Part shown: piece by piece, positions 33,431-44,900 of the stretch | Layout of the letters: each line of letters begins with the position of its first letter | Position numbering within the stretch: the first letter of the stretch is position 1 | Assembly (NCBI RefSeq): GCF_036711975.1 | Contig: NC_091966.1 | Coordinates: 4,471,501-4,535,500, forward strand | DNA length: 64,000 bases | From: Onthophagus taurus | Taxonomy: Eukaryota; Arthropoda; Insecta; Coleoptera; Scarabaeidae | Direction of reading: 5' to 3' | Notes under the pieces: generated by a model | What the model was told of the DNA's origin: nothing | Databases searched by the model: none | What the model saw: the letters and a program-made list of their open reading frames with translations, nothing else | Made by a program: the position numbers and the translations under genes

Positions 33431-33619
33431 CTGCAATGTAACAGACGATTCACTCAATACGTAAACAATACGTGTTGTTCTACAACATCAAGCAGTAACC
33501 TTCTCTTTCAAGTTTAACGAATTGGAGCGAATGATTCATTGCCTCACATACACAATAATACACATTCGTAGATTTTAGTTTTGATCATTTTAGCCAATTT
33601 TGGATACACTTTTAAATAA
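33431..33619. other. Short spacer
   Basis: Nothing is recognised between the LINE debris and the palindrome remnant. Confidence 0.3.
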
Positions 33620-33840
33620 TTTTGGACAACTAAACTAAAACTAGAAGAAGCACAATCCCAGAACTAGAAACATTCAATTTTTAAAAAAGCGTTTGACGTT
33701 TCGGGTGCCATGTTGCAAATTCTTCAAAAATAAGTTGGAAGTGTCTGAAAAGTCAAACGCCTTTTCAAAAGACGCACTGCTAAACTCGAAAGTTTCTAGG
33801 TTTAATGTTAGTTCTAGTGTTAGTACTAATATAATATAGG
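33620..33840. repeat. Diverged remnant of the CTAG-hexamer palindrome family
   Basis: AACTAAAACTAGAAGAAGCA and TTTCTAGGTTTAATGTTAG are weak matches to the arms of the family. The central stem GTTTAGCCG is largely lost (ACTGCTAAACTCGAA remains). Confidence 0.55.
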
Positions 33841-33949
33841 TGTTAGTACTACACCTTGTTTTACACATTTTTGCAATTATAATCAATAAAGTACAAGTTT
33901 TCATAATTTTACATAAAGTTTGAATATTTTTTCACGTTTATGTTCACTA

Positions 33950-34455
33950 TTTTGGACAAATACAAACTTAACAGAAGAATCACACTCATATGGGCAGCCT
34001 ACGGAAAACTTAGTGACATCTTCAAGAGCGATTTTCCTATATATTTGAAAATAAAGGCTTTCAATTAATGCGTGCTTACGGTTATGACATACGGCTCCGA
34101 AACTTTAACATTAATGGTGGCCACTGCCAGGAGGCTCAAAGTAACGCAAAGAAAGATGGAGAGGTCGATGCTGGGTGTAACCCGGATCACATATGAAATA
34201 AAGGCCTACGAAGAAAAATTGGCGTAAATGATGTGGCACAGCTCAAGTGAAACTGGGCAGGTCATATCGCGCGCATAAAGATTGAGCAGTGGACAAAACG
34301 GTTGTTTGAGTGGAGAGCCTACACGCTAGACGGACGATTTCAAAAGAATGACCAAGTGGATTCTGACAACACAGAATAGAATCGAATGGAACAAAATGCC
34401 CAAAAATCGACGCAGAGGTCTGCTTGATGATGATGAAAGACTATGAAATGATGAG
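33950..34455 (+). mobile_element. C-terminal fragment of an RTE-like LINE
   Basis: It encodes IYLKIKAFN-type sequence, then VMTYGSETLTLMVATARRL, KVTQRKMERSMLGVTRIT and a tail region (FKRMTKWILTTQNRIEWNKM), separated by frameshifts. This order is standard for the region after reverse transcriptase in RTE LINEs. Non-functional. Confidence 0.75.
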
Positions 34456-34850
34456 GTATGTCAGTTAAACAGGACTATTTTAGTTCCATTATTACTTTCC
34501 AATTGGGTCATATCAGTATTTATTTATCAGCTAATTATTTGTGTGGCGAAGTGTATTGCAAACGTGACACTTTTTGTTGCCAAAGAAGCTTGCATTGCAC
34601 TTAGCTATACTTTAAATTGTTGTTGTTGATCGTTCCGCAATCCACATAATTATTTTGCAATCAATGTTGTTACAGCAATAATCATTTGAAAGTAAATTTA
34701 ATTTTTAAATTTGTATAGGAGGTTATCTAATACAATAAAACTTTTCAGTTGGTAATACTTTGACGTTTCATATATAACCAAACAAATTAACGTCAAAAAA
34801 ATTTTGTGTTTTACTTAAATCAGCTGTGATAATAATTTAAAACCGTACCC
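34456..34850. other. Spacer and probable promoter of the 129-residue gene
   Basis: AT-rich, with no repeat recognised. The 5' leader of the gene at 34851 must lie in its last part. The start codon context is ACCCATGG. Confidence 0.4.
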
Positions 34851-35240
34851 ATGGAATGCGAAACGGTGAAGGAAAAACTAAACAATTTGATACAGAAAAA
34901 GATTTTCGATCAACAACAGGAACGAGCCGAAATAAAAGAGGTTATTAAATCCGACCAACATCCCATAACCTTCGTGAAAGTTAAGGAAGAATTCGACGAT
35001 ACGGACATTTGCGACGAAAACACATCTTATTTTAATAACAATTCGGAGGATGTTTTAAAAAAGGATATTATTTGTAACCAAAATGAGAAGGAAGACGATT
35101 TCGTCAATAGCATATCGTTACATGAAATTTTAAATAAGAAAAAACGAGCGTTGTTACAACATCCGCAAGTTATCTCCTTTTTAAAGAATAAAATTAAATC
35201 TACGTCTTTAAAGTTGTTTTTATTTATTAAAAAAAATTAA
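34851..35240 (+). CDS. Single-exon 129-residue charged protein of unknown function
   Basis: The ATG (context CCCATGG) opens an uninterrupted 129-codon frame ending in TAA. The N-terminal half is acidic and helix-prone (VKEKLNNLIQKKIFDQQQER, then FVKVKEEFDDTDICDE). The C-terminal half carries LHEILNKKKRALLQHPQVIS and ends in a basic, hydrophobic tail. There is no signal peptide, zinc-finger spacing or membrane span. Codon use matches the neighbouring real genes, and AATAAA signals follow at 35287 and 35320. It sits 730 bases upstream of PAN3 on the same strand with its own leader. I do not recognise the family. The HPQV-type helix suggests a small nuclear or scaffold protein, but that is a guess. 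Confidence 0.7.
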   Translation: MECETVKEKLNNLIQKKIFDQQQERAEIKEVIKSDQHPITFVKVKEEFDDTDICDENTSYFNNNSEDVLKKDIICNQNEKEDDFVNSISLHEILNKKKRALLQHPQVISFLKNKIKSTSLKLFLFIKKN

Positions 35241-35968
35241 GATTAAAAAGTTAGGTTATGTATTTAATTTTTTTGAGTCGATTATAAATAAAAATGCATT
35301 ATTTTTATTTATTTTAAATAAATCAAAAATTAAATACGTACAATTTAAAAGCAATGTTGCCAAATCAACAAGAAAAAAAATATGTATTTAGGTTAACCTT
35401 CAACAAAACGAAATTTTTACGCTGTCAAATTGACAAGAGGTCGATTGTGGCGCCCTCAACCTCAAACAAGTGCAGCAACCAGCAAAATGAAGTGAAACAG
35501 GCTTTTGTTTTGAGAGTAGGTAGATGACATATCTGTCAATATATTTCCTGTACGAAATAAAAAAAATTTGTTAATCGTAGACGAAAATGCGTACGATCAT
35601 GTAGTTTACAACGCGTTAACGTTATATATAGTTTTTGAAGAATAATAGAAAATAAGGAAAATCATTAGAATAACGTCGTCGAATCGCTCGGCCGTGTGTT
35701 GTGTTGTACAAAATATCCACATCCCAAGGTTGGCCCCGTTTTTTGTTGCGTCGTTTTCATCCCCTTAGCTTTTTAGTTTCATGTGAGCGTACAATTCACC
35801 ATCTTAAGGTTAAGATTTCGATTCCAACCAAGAAAACGTATACAAACAAAAAAAAAACAGTGCATGTGGTTTTTTTATTTCACTTTTTTTTCTTAAAAAA
35901 AAGGTCTTAAAACTTTTTATTTTTTCCGTAACACTTTGAAGTATTGAAGGATTTCCAGATCTCGAGGA
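35241..35968 (+). promoter_or_regulatory. Intergenic region and 5' leader of PAN3
   Basis: The first 100 bases are the 3' UTR of the upstream gene. From about 35440 the sequence becomes less AT-rich (GTCGTCGAATCGCTCGGCCG near 35675), which fits a core promoter or 5' UTR of PAN3. No TATA box or exact start is claimed. Upstream PAN3 coding exons are possible but none was found here. Confidence 0.4.
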
Positions 35969-38900
35969 ATGGATCATTCAATGTTTTTACCGTACTCTCC
36001 ACCCAACGGTGTACCTCAAGAATCCAAATTGGCTACATACATGGTATTTATATTTATAATTATTTATAATTAAATATTAATTATTGTACTATTTCGTTTA
36101 TTTTAGAACCGACAGAGTTCTTCAACTCCAGTCACTAATAATTTAACTCAAAGTTTTTCAAAGATCTCATTAGAGACTCCAATTACTTCATCGAAAAAGG
36201 TTACTCCACAGTCACCAGAATTTGTACCTGGAGCGCGAATTGTTACAACGAGTACTTCTGGGAAAATATGTAAGTAATTTTTTATTTTAAATTAACTTGC
36301 CTATTATAATTTTGTCTTTAATCAATTTTATGTTTTATCTAAATGAAAAAAGGTTAAGTAATATGTTATCTATATTAAATGCTGGAAGTTTAAAGGAGCT
36401 ATTGTATTGTGTAAGATTGATGTGATAAGAGAAAACTTTTTTTATATATTATTTAAGGAAAAAATTTGTGATGATTTATAGATGGGAAATAGGCTTCTTC
36501 TTCTCTTAATAATAAATATTTAATAACATATCAGGATAAGGAGAAACATAAATTGATGAATTTTTTAAGTCATTAATGTGTGTGCTAAAATGTTTAAATC
36601 TTGTTAAGTTAAACATACCCAAATAGAAACAGCTACACCAAACAGGTTATCTACTAAACATAGGACTAAACAGTACTTTTATTACTTTAAATGATCTTGT
36701 AGAAAAACTGATGGTTGTAACAAACCCATCAAATGTTATTGAATAGTGAAGAAATAATAATCAAGCTGTGTAAACATATTGTAAGTATTTGTAGGTAGTA
36801 TATTGTAAGCACTAGGATGTATTTCCAATTAATTTGGAAATACATCTTAACTTATTCAATGTAAATTTATGTATAAATGTGCTACAGTTTGTGTTTTTCA
36901 TTGAGTTATATAATATAATCAAATTTATGATGCCAAAAAGTGACAGACCTTCCTTAAAAAAAGGAAAAATTTAATGATAACCCATTTATAAAGATTGATA
37001 AACCTTGATCAAAAACACCTTGACCTAGAACAAACCTTGAATATTTTGCTGTGTGTAGGAAATGTCATGGTGATCTATTAATATCAAGGAAACATCTTTT
37101 TGGTTTGGCTTGTGAGATTAAATTTTCTGGCAGTAAGTGTGAAGAAAATGATTTCCATGTATATTTTGTGACCTAAATATAATTACAAAGACAAAGTTAC
37201 AGTTGAAAAAGTTGATGTGTTAAAGTCAATAATTATCAGTTTGCATCTGCAGAACTTTTATTCATTGTTAAAAGGTATCTATGCTAATTATGGAAAAGGT
37301 ATTGTTGTGTTAATTGTTCTGGATTAAGTGGGGTAATGAAGACTTTTCAATGTTGGTTATTTCAAATACAAGAGCGAAGGTAAGCTCCAAAGTGGAGACA
37401 TAAAACAGGTTGGTTCATCATACACAAAAAAGGAAGAAGACCAATTAAGGAACCTTAAGGAAGAAGCTATAAGATGGCAAACTGGTTTGGCTCTAAATGT
37501 AATCGATGATAATGATGAGAAAACGGATTATCTAGAACTACCATATATGGACTTTGTAATTTAACATACAGGTGTCTCACATAACTGGTTCATTAGAACT
37601 TTTTCAGGTTCCACTATTCGTAGAGTATTGAAATTTTGGTAACACGGGTTGTTCATTCAGAACTTTCGATCTAAAACATTTTCAAAATGGCCGCCACTTC
37701 CGGTCTACCAGAAGTAGACCATAACTTCGTTATTTTAAATGAAATGCTATACTTTTTATTACACCGTTTAATTGTATGTAAAAAAATAGGTTGACTTTGA
37801 TAAAAGTTATTGGTACCTAGCGTTTTTCGTTTTTGAGTTATTTTGGTTTTAAGCTTTTTTTGGTAAATTTCACCATGCCCTTTAATATCCCGTATCTCAG
37901 CCAACCTTCATTCAAAAAAGGTCTAAATTGGCACGATTACTTTTCAGATGCTATCAAATAGATTGTAATTTGTTGTATCGCAGTATCTTATACAGGATGG
38001 TCAAAAATTGTTTCTCCATTTTCAATGGCGAGAAAGTAGAAAATTTTAAATGGAACGCCCCATATTTATATCCCATCAGAAAAGGAATTTGATTCTCTAC
38101 AAATTATCTATAAACATTCCTATACCTATTTATTGTAGTTTGCCTCATATTGGGAAATTTATTAAAACATGTACGAAATGCAGGTTTTTTTTTATTAGAA
38201 AGCAATGGAATTTTGACAGTTTTTGGTCCATGTTTGTATTATTGTTGTCATTAGTTATTTAGATCATCAGACTACGTCATCTAATTTTTTGGATTTATCT
38301 TCTGTACGTGGTTTTATGCTTCTGATGGCTGGTTTTATCTGGTAAAGAATTCTCTCGACACCGTATCCTATTACTGTCTCTTAGCCCCTCCTATCCATTT
38401 TCGACTCTCAGCCTGAGCAATCCTGTGGAAGATCGCGGTAACCAACCTCGGTGTGAAGTACAGAACAATAAGGCAAACAACTTTACCACGTAAAAAAGCA
38501 CTTGTCCCTGATTAGACACAATTATGGGAACATGGAATATAAGAAGTCTCAATAGGATTTGAGTACTTAATCCCAGACGAAATGGTGAAGATAGGATCAG
38601 CATACTAGAGGAATAGAAAACACACAGCGGCAAAGACAATAAAAGCAAATTGGGTGGATGTAGCATTTATAGTTGAAAAGAACATCAAGGAGAACATTTG
38701 GGAACCGGTTAAAATGGTTGATGTAACCCAATTCCCCAGAAAAGACATCCAGAAATGGACTTGGACATCGTCTGAGATCAATAATCATATAGACCATGTC
38801 TTGATAGAGGAAATATGTCAATATTATGAAATGTGAACTGGGACTCTGACCGCTATCTAGTTAGCATAGATTATAGAAGCAGGATTAATCGAAACAAAAC

Positions 38901-41900
38901 ATCTAATAGACAAGGAATCCTTAAGCTGTATGTGGAGAAGCTAAAAGTCGAGGAAACAAGATATTCATAAGTACTAAAAAAAGAGGTCAACGCCGTGATA
39001 GGGGCACAGTCTGAGGAGCAAAAACCAGAAAGTGTCTGACAATCACTTGAAACCGCTCTATATAGTATTCGTAGCGTAACAGTAAGGACAAACCAAGGGA
39101 AAGTTGGAATGAATGGTATGACAAAGATCGTATGCAAGCTGTTTATCAACAAAACAAAGATAGAATGACCGCAAGTAAAAGGATACTAATACAAACAAGT
39201 ATAGTCGCGAGGCGTACAGAAACATATATCTTCCTCAAACAATGAAGAAAAAACAACAGACCATGAACCGATGGAAACAATACTTCCAAAACCTTCTTAC
39301 CACCAATTTTGACAGTTTTTGATCCATGTTTGTATTATTGTTGTCATTACCTACATTTGACGATGGGTGTAGTCATTGAACATCATGGCAGATTATTCCA
39401 ACGCCGATATTTGAAATTTATTTTGTATTGATGGCGAATGTATAAACTTTTGGATAGGACGTGTCGAACACTTAATGAGATATACCTAATAAACCAAACG
39501 CCGATGAAGACAACGAAATAAATATTTTATCGTATTTTATTGCATTTCCAAATTCATTTGTATTATAAATTTATATTTTTATCTAAATCCAAATTTTTTC
39601 ATTAATTTTTTGTTTTAATTGTTTCATCTATTTGATCTTCTGTTTGTTATTTTTGGTAAATAAAAGCTTATCAATCATAGTTAATAATAAAAAAAAAAAC
39701 TTTATATAAATATAGGACTTAGTCATACTTGAAGGAAATGATACAGTTGTTATTGTAGGTCGTCTTCTGTTGCTGCGATTAATGCTGCATCATTTGCATA
39801 ACACATCATGATGAGTACAGTGTGTTAATTAATTATCGTACAGTATTGGTATTGGATGACGTAGGGTACGGTAATTAATTAACATCATGCTGCTTCTTTG
39901 TCTTGGGCCACCTCAAACCATCTGCTTCCAAACGTAACTTCATCATGATAAAGATGTTGAACTTCAATCACATTTTGACTTTGACAGATGATGAGAAACA
40001 TTCAAGGATAAATTCTTATTAAACAAAATTGTTATGTTCCTATCTATTATGTTTGGTATTTTATTCCAAGAACATTATTGGTAGAAAAATCTTAATACAT
40101 GTGATATGTTCAAAATGTTACTGAATTCGAATTATTAGTTATTTACGGCAGAATTATTATAATCTCATCAGTTTGTTCAGTTGACTACATTTTTTGTTTA
40201 ATTTATTTTCTGGTTTACTTGTTCTAGCAAAGATATCTTCATTTGAATAGGTTCCTCCAACAATTTTCGGCACCCTTTCCTTTTCTGTTGGAACCTGTGT
40301 TTTCCATGATAAATAAAAATCCAGAGACGAAGTACTAGCTGGTTTAATGATAAATTTATCTACATACATAATTGTCATATAAAAGAAATATTTAATTTGA
40401 ATTCTACGAATCCAAACTTTGGTAAAAAAACAATCGTTGATGAAAGATAATAATGGCTTGTCCACTCAGTGTCACTCATAGACATGAAACTGTAACACAT
40501 ACCTATAAATAGCAACGATATATATGAGTATGAAAGTGTTTTACTATGTATTCAAAATAATTTTCAATAAATAAGCAATTTTATAGCTGTGTAGTTTATT
40601 TATATCACTTTCTACTTCTATTTTTGAGTACTGAGTACCACACCACCTGATATTTTATTGCTACTTCGCGCCTATTTCGTCCACGCGTTGTGATAGGATT
40701 AATAGAATCCTCCATACTAATTAAAGAATTGAATTAAAATTTTAATCTCCTTTATTTCTGTTTCTACTGAAACCATAATAACTTTTAAGATCTTCTATAA
40801 ATTTTCGATTTATTTTGAATACAAAAATAAAAATTCCTTGTAATATAAAGGTTCCAATGAGTTCCAATATTTCCAGCCTCCCCAAATTTCTTTAATTCAT
40901 TTCCTGGACTGGCAGGTACAGCCCCAGGTCCCGGATACCCACGGTTGGTGGATTCTCCTCATAGCGGGACCGGTTCACCCCATGGAACACCTCAACCGTC
41001 ACCACCACCTTTGGCTATCAATAATTGTTCACCAATTTCGCATGGTGTTATCGAAAAACCAATCGGAACGGTTTCCGTCGCATATCAAGTAACTTATTTT
41101 TTTGTTTAATTTCTTATCAATAAAAGCGTCTTTTTCTTTTTATGCAAAATAGGAAAATGTGGGTGGAACGACGTATTTTTATCCAACGGCAGCTGATACT
41201 TCACATACGTCGAACGATTCAACGATGAGTTCGATTACAAATACAAGTGTTGGATCTGCGTACCAAGTTTACCCGGGAACGCCGAGTCACATTAGCTCGA
41301 TAAAAACGAGGGGAACGAACAGTTCGTTTTTTATATCGGATGATGCTCGATTAGAAATACTGAGTCGAAATGCTTTGACGTTAGCTCAAAGTGATCCAGA
41401 ACAATATCCAGGTAAATAGCTTTTTTTTATACATTCTGTTTTATGAGGAATGGTACATATGTTAAGATGTTATAAAAGTGTGCTAAAAACATGTGCTCAA
41501 TTCTCAAAGATAACTGAGATACAGCCAGTTAATGTATAACCTGATTTATTTAAATGTGTACATAAAATATCGAAATTCGGAGTTTAACCCTTTGTGTCCT
41601 GGCGGTACATTAAAGTACCGGTAATTTCAAGCGCTCATTTTAAACTGTAGTATCTATTCGACTGTCGGTACTTTCTACTATACAAGAAAGAACCTATATA
41701 AAAAATGACGCAATCCGCACTGTAGGGTTTTAGGTACATTTAAACTTATTCATCCAGATGTGAGGTTAGAAGTTTAGTGAAAAGTGGTGTTGCTGAATTT
41801 TGTTATTCAAAGAGGTATCTCTTTGATAAATGGTTATTAGGTGTGATTTGTGAGCAGCTTCGTGTATTTTTTACGTATTGCAATTACAATTTTCAAACAT

Positions 41901-44900
41901 TTACAACATTGAGATTGATGTAAAAATAAGCCAAGCGAATACAGATACGTTTTGGTACTTGAATAAAGCTTTGACTGATGAAGAGCTTGAAAAATTTGTG
42001 TTGAATTAGAAAATTAATAATTCTGAACAGACAGACATAGAAGATGACATTGTTCTTACCAGTGCTAGTGAAGTACCAGTACTAGAAGATGAAGAAGTAG
42101 AACAACTAACTAATCAAAATGAGGAAAGTGACGCTGAAGTAGTAGAAATACGTGACAAAGGACCCAAGAAGAAGAACAAAAGCAGAAATTGATAAAAAAT
42201 GGAGAAAACGGAAAAAACAGACTGAAATTCCAAGATACGATTATCCAGAGGGAATAATTGGTGATACTTTTGCAACTTGGAATAGTCCTACAGATTATTT
42301 CCTAACACTGATGGGTAACTGTGTGGAAGATATTACCTTTCAAACGCTAAAGTTGAAAGAAGAAGAGTTACTGTGTTTCCTTGGCATAAATTTCTTAATG
42401 ATTTATCACAGTTTGCCAAGCTATAAACTCTTCTGGAATAATGCTGAAGACTTGGGTGTACCACTTATTATACGAACAATCACCCGTCACAGGTTTCAGG
42501 AGATTTGATCATATCTGCATGTCAACGATACAGCATTATTCCTAAGAACAATACGGATAAACTATACAAGATTCGTCCGTATTTTGAAACACTTGAAGCC
42601 GTCACTTTTCCAGTTATTATCATGGCACTAGGCAGTAGGGATGCAAACGATACATCGATTTTTCGAAAACATCGATGTATCGTCCATAAACATCGATGTT
42701 GAAGTCTATAAAACATCGATATATCGTTCATTATGAACGATATTTTATCTTCGATGTTTGATAAAATAATCGACCATTATTTCCATGGTTGTATAAAAGA
42801 GCAATGAAATATTTGCCACTGTTAGCAACTTCAGTGTCTAACGAACACAGAAGTTGGCGCAACAATTAATCAGGAATCGCTTCTTATTAGGCAAAAGGTT
42901 GTCAAAGTTAAGGTTTTTGAATTCTATACTTAAAAATAAGTTTAAATAACATTATCTATGTGTTTTATCATATTATAATAAATGGATCGCGTTATACATC
43001 ACTTGACTAAGCGACATTTTATCGTTTTTAGAGATTTTCATGCTATCTGGTAAGAAGCCGACGTTACACGTCGCAATTGACTGCTATGGCGGCAACTACG
43101 GAGGAGTGTGGTTTGACTGTTCCCGTCAAAATTTACGTGTAACATGTCTATTACCATAATAATGACTGCGAGCAAAGCTACTGCGAAGGCTAGAAAATTT
43201 TCTACTTTCGGTATAGCACGTAAATTTGACGCTTTACACGCCAATTTGACGCTAGCAGTCAAACCACTTAGATATACCAAGAAATTCTACAATAGAAAAA
43301 AATAGATGAATTTCGAGTCAGTGTCGTTTTCTAGATGTTAGTATAAAATTGAAAGTTTGTCTTTTATTTTATATAAAATTTAAGTCTAACAAGTTTCGGC
43401 CCTTGGCCATCTTCAGAGACTCCACAAATAATCTATTAATAACATCTCTCATCTTATCCATTTTACAAACGACAGCGGAAGGTAGCGCTAGTTAGCATAA
43501 GATATCACTGTTGCACATTTTTATTGCACTAAAACTAACACTAGACCGAATATTTCTAGTTCTAGGACTAGTATTAGTTCTAGTTTTACACTAGCACTAT
43601 CACTAGAACTAACACAAGATCTAGAACTAGCATCATTCGGGTTTAATCGTCTTGAGAGACGTGGGACTAAATCCGAATGTTTCTAGTTCACGGTCTAGTG
43701 TTAGTTCTAGTGGCAGTGGTAGGTAGCGCTAGTTAGCATAAGATATTACTATGTTGTATATTTTTATTGAACTAAAACTAGAACGAAAAAAACTTTCAGT
43801 TGTCAATGTCAACTTTAATTTTATTATTACCTTTAAAGTGAGTCCAAACTTGACAATTTAACCAAAAAGTTCGAACTTTCAACTTTTAATTTTGACATAA
43901 TTGTCAACTTCATAAAAAAATCTTTAAAATGAGTCCAAACTCGACATATTTAACTTTAATATTAATGGAAATGTAATCACTTCCGGTTTAAAACGTCAAC
44001 GTCAATTTTGACATATTTATCATCTTCATTAAAAAACCTTTAAAATGAGTCCAAAGATGACGCACTTATCTCAAAAAACATAAAAGTTAGAATAAAAAAC
44101 ATTAAACCCTAAGTTAGCAACAATGAAGATAGCAATTCAATAATACCAACCTTAATTTTTTTTTTTTTTTTATAATTTTGTTTTTGTGACAAATATTAAG
44201 ACATTTTATAAAAATTAAGAATATATCAAAATGACATTGACATTTCAAACCGGAAGTTGCTTATACCTCGAGTAATATAAGAATTAAACGTATCATGTTT
44301 GGACTCATTTTAAAGGATTTTTCACGACGATTACAAATATGTCAAAATTGACATTCTTAACCGGAAGTTGACCATAACTTCATTAATATTGAAGATAAAT
44401 ATGTCGTGTTTGCACTCATTTTAAAGGATTTTTAATGAAGATTACAAATATGTCAAAACTGAGGTTGACATTTTAAACTTGAAGTTAATTATCATGTAAT
44501 AGAAGTTTTATAACTGAAGTTAATCTAGTCTTATTGTTAGTCACTTTTCCGCACTTTCTCTATATTTTTAACGTGTTTTTTGGGTCATTTCACATTGATT
44601 AAAAAAAGTCGTCGATTTTTAAGCCACATGATGATTCTTGAATTTTTCCCAAGTTTCTTAATATTTCTTTCGTTAAAAAAGAGCGTTCTTAAATTTTAAT
44701 CTGTAAACTTGTAACACTTCGTCCTTAGTTTCATCACAGAATAACCAGAAATGACAGTGAGCCCGTCTAGACAACATGGGGCCTTGTGAATCGCCATTTT
44801 ATTGGAGTTTATTTTGAGCTAATATCACGTCGGTTTATTATTTACTAATAAAAGTTTGACATATTGACTCCAACCTAAAGTCTATTTATGATATATACAT

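Noticed and set aside
42505..42702. Frame running from piggyBac sequence into ACATCGATGT repeats
   Set aside because: It crosses the hAT insertion boundary at 42636 and is an artefact of the nesting.
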